A stretch of 18,525 nucleotides of DNA from Spirochaetaceae bacterium (GTDB lineage Bacteria; Spirochaetota; Spirochaetia; PWKH01): the NCBI GenBank assembly GCA_003557605.1, contig PWNW01000162.1, positions 1 to 18,525 of the forward strand, written 5' to 3'. Shown one piece after another: positions 14,276 through 18,525 of the stretch (position 1 is its first letter; every line of letters starts with the position of its first letter). The position numbers and the translations under genes are program-made. Under the pieces are notes generated by a model, which saw nothing but the letters and a program-made list of their open reading frames with translations, was not told the DNA's origin and made no database searches.

Positions 14276-16348
14276 ATGAAAAAGAGTATCATACTGGCTG
14301 AAAAACCGAGCGTCGGACGGGACCTTGCCCGGGTACTGGGTTGCTTCCGCCGCGAGAAGGGATGTATTGAGGGGCCGAGGCATATTGTAACCTGGGCCAT
14401 GGGACACCTGGTGGAGCTTGCAGAACCTGCCTCCTATTCACCGGCATACAAACGATGGACCCTTGCGTCGCTGCCGATGCTTCCTTCACCGATGAGGCTG
14501 CAGGTGATTCCCCGGACCCGGGAGCAGTTTGCTTTGATAGCCTCACTGCTCAAGCGTCCTGATGTCTCAGAGCTGATCATTGCTACCGATGCGGGTCGTG
14601 AAGGGGAACTGGTGGCGAGATGGATCATGAAGGAGGCTGGATGGACAGGGCCGGTGAGACGGCTGTGGATCAGCTCCCAGACTGATAAAGCTGTGGAGGA
14701 TGGCTTTTCATCACTGAAGGACGGCAGGGAGTATGAGAATCTCTACCGTGCCGCAGAATGCCGTGCTGAGGCAGACTGGATTGTGGGCATGAACGTCACC
14801 AGGGCGTTGACCTGCAGACATGACACCCCGCTTTCGGCGGGGAGGGTGCAGACTCCGACCTTGGCGATAATTGCGGCTCGGGAGGAGGAGATCGAAACAT
14901 TTTCCGGAGCCTGGTACTGGACCCTTCGCGGAGATTTTTCCGGTATCCGGGGCAGCTGGAAGGGCAGTGACGGCTCAGGCCGTTTCAGCACCGAGGAAGA
15001 GGCTGCCCGGACAGCGGAGGAAGTCAGGGGCCGGGAGGTCAGAGTGGTATCCCTTGAGAAAACCCGTAAACGAGAGTCCAGCCCGCTGGCGTATGACCTG
15101 ACGGAACTGCAGCGGGATGCGAATATTCGCCTGGAGTTTTCTGCCAAGAAGACCCTTGATGTGCTTCAGGTACTCTATGAGCGCCATAAGCTGGTTACTT
15201 ACCCTCGGACTGATTCACGCTGCATATCAAGCGACATAGTTGCGACCCTTCCTGCCCGTCTGCTCGCACTGAAGGACACGCCCTACGGAAAACACGCTGT
15301 TGAGGTCCTGAGGCTGAACAAACCCCTTGATTCACGGTTCGTCAACGACCTGAAAGTGACGGACCATCATGCGGTGATTCCCACTGACTAGGTCCCCGAT
15401 CTGCAGGCACTTACCGCAGATGAACGAAAGCTCTATGAACTGGTGGTGAACCGGTTTTTCGAGGTGCTCTCCCCTGACTGCGTGTACGACAGCCTGAAGC
15501 TGGTGCTTGAGGCAGGGGGTCATCGGTTTGAGGCATCAGCCAGGGAAATCCGTGAACTCGGATGGAAGCAGATATCGGGAGCATCCGGTCAGGATGATGA
15601 TCTTGAGGATGAGGTGAATCCGCTGAAGCTCTCCGGACTCAAGGAGGGTGATGTGCTGCAGATCACATCTGCGGAGGTTCAGAGACAGGTGACCAGGCCT
15701 CCTGCGCGGTATACCGAGGCAACCCTGCTTTCGGCCATGGAGCATGCAGGACGTTTTATTGAGGATACTTCGCTGAAGCGTTCAATTTCCGGCACCGGTA
15801 TTGGAACTCCCGCAACCCGAGCTGATATTATCGAAAAGCTTCTCAGCAAATACTACATTGAACGGGAAGACCGGTACCTGAAGCCCACTGCAAAGGGCCG
15901 GGAGCTGGTGAAGACCGCTCCGCCGCAGCTGCGGTCTCCTGAACTCACAGCTAAATGGGAACAGCGTCTTGCGGCAATTTCAGAGGGACTGGAGGAGAGC
16001 AGCCGTTTCAGCAGGGACATTAGGGAGATGACCATGGAGCTGGTGGAGAATATTCGCAAATCCTCGGCGGTTTTTTCTCCCGACTACAAGGATGCGGTGA
16101 AATGCCCTGTCTGCGGAGGACTGATGATTCATGTGCAGGGTAAGAAGAAAGAGAAAATTTCTGCCTGCCAGAGTCTCTCCTGCGGGTATGAAGAGATTGA
16201 CGGCCGGCCGACCAGGAAGGCTCGTGCCATGGAGAGAAGTGCAGTCAGAAAGTATGATGCTGACCGTTCAGAGGACTCAAATACTGCCTCATTTGCGGAT
16301 TTTATCAAGGCATCAGAAGAGCGGAGATCAAGAAAGCGAAAACGGTAA
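14276..16348 (+). pseudogene. topB: DNA topoisomerase III with one in-frame amber codon
   Basis: Type IA topoisomerase that unlinks single-stranded regions and decatenates DNA. The frame spans 691 codons including the final TAA, the usual length. Toprim motifs are ILAEKPSVGRDLARVLG (Glu9) and IIATDAGREGELVARWI (Asp105, Glu109). The nucleophile is Tyr309 in VTYPRTDSR. VTDHHAVIPTD follows, then codon 372 is TAG at 15389-15391. The same frame continues with family sequence (LQALTADERKLYELVVNRFF, GIGTPATRADIIEKLL) and ends in a C-terminal zinc ribbon-like CPVCGG...CQSLSCGY and a basic tail. No frameshift or other damage is visible. As read, a 371-residue product retains toprim and Tyr but loses the rest. 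A recent nonsense mutation, a sequencing error, or amber read-through are the options. Confidence 0.88.
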
Positions 16349-16380
16349 TGGGATTTTCATAGATGGTGCATAAACTTCTC

Positions 16381-16409
16381 TTGTTATTATTAAAACATTT
16401 TGTTATTAT
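16381..16409 (+). promoter_or_regulatory. Predicted promoter of the dapB-dapA unit
   Basis: TTGTTA (16381-16386), 17-nt spacer, TATTAT (16404-16409) in a strikingly AT-rich patch between topB and dapB. A second possible promoter lies just downstream: TAGACA (16411-16416), 17 nt, TAGGAT (16434-16439), so tandem start sites are possible. No lysine-riboswitch-sized leader fits, since only about 50 nt remain before dapB. Confidence 0.55.
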
Positions 16410-16461
16410 ATAGACAAGATGTTACTCAATTGATAGGATAGATCCATTGAGGAGGCAGGAG

Positions 16462-17217
16462 ATGAGAATAGGTATTTCCGGATACGGAAGAATGGGAGAG
16501 CTCATCAAATCCAAGGCAGAATCTGCGGGACATGAGATCCCGGTGATCATTGATCCGGTCAGCACTTCCGAAGCGGTGACTCACCGTGAACTTTCAGATG
16601 ATGTCTCAGGTATTGATGTGATCATTGATTTCTCCGTTCCGTCTTCAGCGGTGCAGAATATTGCGGCCTTTGCCCGTGCGGGAATTCCCTCAGTCATAGG
16701 AACTACGGGATGGTATGACCGCCTTGAAGAGGTGGAGCGAATTGTCAGGGAGAGTAATGCTGCCTGCATCTGGTCGGGAAACTTTTCCCTGGGGGTGAAC
16801 CTGTTCTTCCGGATTGCTGAGGCAGCTGGAAAGCTGATGGACCGCTTCAGTCAGTATGACTGCATGGTGCATGAGTACCACCATAAGAATAAAGCCGACA
16901 GTCCCTCGGGAACTGCGGAAATGCTTGGAACAATTCTGCTGAAGCAGCTTTCTTCCAAGCGAAGCATAGTCACCGATGCACTGGACCGACGGATAGCCGA
17001 TGATGAGCTTCATGTTTCTTCAACAAGGGGCGGCTCAATCCCAGGTACCCACCGGGTGACATTCGACAGCGATGTTGATACAGTGGTGCTTGAACATACT
17101 GCAAGAAGCAGGGCAGGGTTTGCTGAGGGAGCTGTCCTTGCCGCTGAATGGATTGCAGGAAGGACCGGACTGTTTCATATTGATGATATGATGAAAAATA
17201 TTATTGAGGGAGATTAA
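16462..17217 (+). CDS. dapB: 4-hydroxy-tetrahydrodipicolinate reductase
   Basis: 251-residue cytoplasmic enzyme that reduces the DapA product with NAD(P)H to tetrahydrodipicolinate, on the way to diaminopimelate and lysine. N-terminal nucleotide-binding motif GYGRMG (residues 7-12). The catalytic signature is EYHHKNKADSPSGTA: His140, His141, Lys144 and the substrate-binding SGT. IGTTGW is also as in the family. The ATG at 16462 has a GGAGG site 6 nt upstream; a TTG at 16447 in frame would overlap that site and is rejected. dapA begins 5 nt after its TAA. Confidence 0.97.
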   Translation: MRIGISGYGRMGELIKSKAESAGHEIPVIIDPVSTSEAVTHRELSDDVSGIDVIIDFSVPSSAVQNIAAFARAGIPSVIGTTGWYDRLEEVERIVRESNAACIWSGNFSLGVNLFFRIAEAAGKLMDRFSQYDCMVHEYHHKNKADSPSGTAEMLGTILLKQLSSKRSIVTDALDRRIADDELHVSSTRGGSIPGTHRVTFDSDVDTVVLEHTARSRAGFAEGAVLAAEWIAGRTGLFHIDDMMKNIIEGD

Positions 17218-17222
17218 AACCT

Positions 17223-18122
17223 ATGGAGACGAAATTTCAGGGTGTTTTTACTGCATTAGTCACCCCGTTTACCGCAACCGGGGCTTTGGATGTCGGTGCT
17301 TTGAAGAGGCTCATTGAGTTCCAGATTGAATCAGGTGTTACAGGCCTTGTTCCCTGTGGAACAACAGGAGAGAGCCCTACGCTTTCCCATGCAGAGCATG
17401 ACCGGGTGATTGAACTTACCGTCCAGTTTGCTGACGGACGTGTTCCTGTCATCGCCGGTACAGGAAGCAATGCCACCAGCGAGGCGATACAGCTTTCACA
17501 GCATGCTGAGCAGGCGGGCGCTGACGCGGTGCTGCTGGTCAGCCAGTATTACAACAAGCCCACCCAGAAGGGACTTTACGAACATTTCCGTGCAATTGCT
17601 GATTCGGTATCTATTCCCTGCATAGTATACAACATCAAGGGAAGAACTGCGGTAAACATTGAGACCGAGACGCTGGTGCGGCTGATGAATGACTGCAGCA
17701 ATATAGTAGCAGTGAAGGAAGCATCAGGAAGCATTGAACAGATGAAGTCTGTCATCAGCAGCAGGCATGAGAAGTTTCTGGTTCTGTCAGGGGACGACAA
17801 TATGACTGTTGATCTGATTGAAGCAGGAGGCGACGGGGTAATATCTGTTGCGGCAAATCTTGTACCGGGGTATATGGTGAGGATGGTCCAGTCTGCCTTG
17901 AACGGAGATATTAAAAAGGCCCGTGAACTGGAAGCGGAACTGATGCCGCTGTTCAAGGCCTGCTTCGTGGAAACCAATCCGATTCCGATTAAGACTGCTA
18001 TGTCAATGTACGGAATGTGCGAGGAAATTTTCAGACTGCCGATGTGCACCTTCGAGAAGGAGGAGCATTACCAGGTAGTCAAGGATGCGGTTGCCCATTT
18101 GGAGATTCCCTCACGGGGATAA
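17223..18122 (+). CDS. dapA: 4-hydroxy-tetrahydrodipicolinate synthase
   Basis: 299-residue class I aldolase that condenses pyruvate with aspartate semialdehyde, the first committed step to diaminopimelate. Schiff-base Lys165 is in VAVKEASG; Thr47 and Thr48 are in CGTTGE; Tyr136 and Arg141 are in VYNIKGRT. The last motif is usually YNVPGRT, and here Pro is replaced by Lys, a variant to note but away from the catalytic residues. Ribosome site GAGGGAG lies in the end of dapB, 5 nt of gap separate the stop from the ATG. Lys feedback residues cannot be judged by eye. A hairpin follows after 10 nt. Confidence 0.97.
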   Translation: METKFQGVFTALVTPFTATGALDVGALKRLIEFQIESGVTGLVPCGTTGESPTLSHAEHDRVIELTVQFADGRVPVIAGTGSNATSEAIQLSQHAEQAGADAVLLVSQYYNKPTQKGLYEHFRAIADSVSIPCIVYNIKGRTAVNIETETLVRLMNDCSNIVAVKEASGSIEQMKSVISSRHEKFLVLSGDDNMTVDLIEAGGDGVISVAANLVPGYMVRMVQSALNGDIKKARELEAELMPLFKACFVETNPIPIKTAMSMYGMCEEIFRLPMCTFEKEEHYQVVKDAVAHLEIPSRG

Positions 18123-18132
18123 TCACCGGTTT

Positions 18133-18160
18133 GTTCTCTCCGGTTTGCGCCGGAGAGAAC
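18133..18160 (+). terminator. Perfect 11-bp hairpin after dapA, probable terminator or attenuator
   Basis: Arms GTTCTCTCCGG and CCGGAGAGAAC pair perfectly around the 6-nt loop TTTGCG. The sequence that follows is only moderately T-rich (AGCATCTCTTTC), so intrinsic termination may be partial. It lies between dapA and a separate dapL promoter. Confidence 0.6.
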
Positions 18161-18176
18161 AGCATCTCTTTCCCGG

Positions 18177-18205
18177 TTGTCCAAGCCCCGGGAATTATTT
18201 ATATT
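18177..18205 (+). promoter_or_regulatory. Predicted promoter of dapL
   Basis: TTGTCC (18177-18182), 17-nt spacer, TATATT (18200-18205). Start near 18212 gives a leader of about 47 nt including the GGGAGA ribosome site. It begins 16 bp after the hairpin that closes dapA. Confidence 0.5.
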
Positions 18206-18258
18206 TTTTCATATACAGACACGAATACGGCCCGTTACGGTAAGGGAGAACATGTTTC

Positions 18259-18525
18259 ATGGCACGATTGAACGAACACTATAAAAAACTGTCAGCAGGG
18301 TACCTGTTTCCGGAGATCGGAAGACGGACCCGGCTGTTTCAGGAATCACATCCCGAGGCGCAGATTCTGCGTCTGGGTATCGGAAACACCACAGAACCTC
18401 TGACGGCGGCAGTGGTGCAGGGACTGCATGACGGGGTGTCCCGCCTTGCTTCCCGTGATACCTACACCGGTTACGGTGATGAGCAGGGGATGGTGGAGCT
18501 TCGCAAAAAGCTTGCGGATTTCTAT
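18259..18525 (+). CDS. dapL: LL-diaminopimelate aminotransferase (5' part; cut by the window)
   Basis: First 89 codons of a PLP-dependent fold-type I aminotransferase that converts tetrahydrodipicolinate and glutamate to LL-diaminopimelate in one step, bypassing the succinylase or acetylase routes. The start reads MARLNEHYKKLSAGYLFPEI, and the LFPEIGRR, LRLGIGNTTEPL and YTGYGDEQGMVELRKKLADFY stretches are typical of DapL rather than of other aspartate aminotransferase-like proteins. The position next to dapB and dapA supports this. The ATG at 18259 has GGGAGA about 9 nt upstream; the out-of-frame ATG at 18252 closes after ten codons. The PLP lysine lies beyond the window. Confidence 0.93.
   Translation, partial: MARLNEHYKKLSAGYLFPEIGRRTRLFQESHPEAQILRLGIGNTTEPLTAAVVQGLHDGVSRLASRDTYTGYGDEQGMVELRKKLADFY

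Noticed and set aside
15389..15391. Genome-wide reassignment of TAG to an amino acid
   Set aside because: The binding-protein gene ends in TAG at 13269-13271 exactly where its family ends and where the ATPase GTG begins, so TAG seems to act as a normal stop.
15443..16348. Separate gene starting at GTG 15443
   Set aside because: It is the C-terminal part of topB in the same frame after the amber codon, with no ribosome site or promoter.
16349..16461. Lysine riboswitch upstream of dapB
   Set aside because: The gap is only 113 nt and holds promoter-like elements; a lysine riboswitch needs about 170 nt or more of leader.

Overview
The window looks like a chromosomal segment of a Gram-negative-type (diderm) bacterium, most probably a free-living spirochaete or a relative. 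The grounds are the dapL/dapA/dapB route to diaminopimelate, a CBS-ATPase/DRTGG/PHP gene trio typical of anaerobes, a glycine-betaine-type uptake operon with a Sec-exported binding protein, and the general character of the proteins. GC content is mid-50s percent by eye. The taxonomic call is inference. No rRNA, tRNA, CRISPR, insertion sequence or prophage was seen, and coding density is very high: the longest gap without a gene is about 190 bp (6648-6837).

Layout. (1) 1-3225, minus strand: an acyl-CoA synthetase/AMP ligase gene upstream of rarA, which runs off the left edge. The ligase has an odd 80-residue tail that overlaps the start of rarA and holds its likely promoter. (2) 3359-4658, plus strand: a GNAT acetyltransferase and a Bax inhibitor-1 family membrane protein. 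(3) 4673-6647, minus strand: a three-gene signalling module (CBS pair + GHKL ATPase, DRTGG domain, PHP domain), each pair joined by an ATGA stop/start overlap. (4) 6838-9131, plus strand: an M29 aminopeptidase coupled to an MFS transporter. (5) 9132-10552, minus strand: xseA-xseB, the two subunits of exonuclease VII. (6) 10653-10817, minus strand: a 2[4Fe-4S] ferredoxin with its own promoter and terminator. (7) 10933-14218, plus strand: a sirtuin followed by a three-gene betaine/choline-type ABC importer (permease, binding protein, ATPase) with overlapping genes. (8) 14276-16348, plus strand: topB, intact along its length except for one in-frame amber codon. (9) 16462-18525, plus strand: dapB, dapA and the start of dapL, forming the diaminopimelate aminotransferase route to lysine and peptidoglycan.

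The most striking pattern outside the genes is that six promoters (for rarA, the GNAT, the CBS-ATPase gene, xseA, sir2 and topB) lie so close to the start codon that transcription should begin at or within about 3 nt of it. These genes lack a Shine-Dalgarno sequence. Most internal operon genes, and the genes whose promoters lie further upstream, do carry one. This suggests widespread leaderless mRNAs for first genes of transcription units. The other leading observations are the amber codon in topB and the CBS-ATPase/DRTGG/PHP trio standing without the hydrogenase genes it often accompanies.
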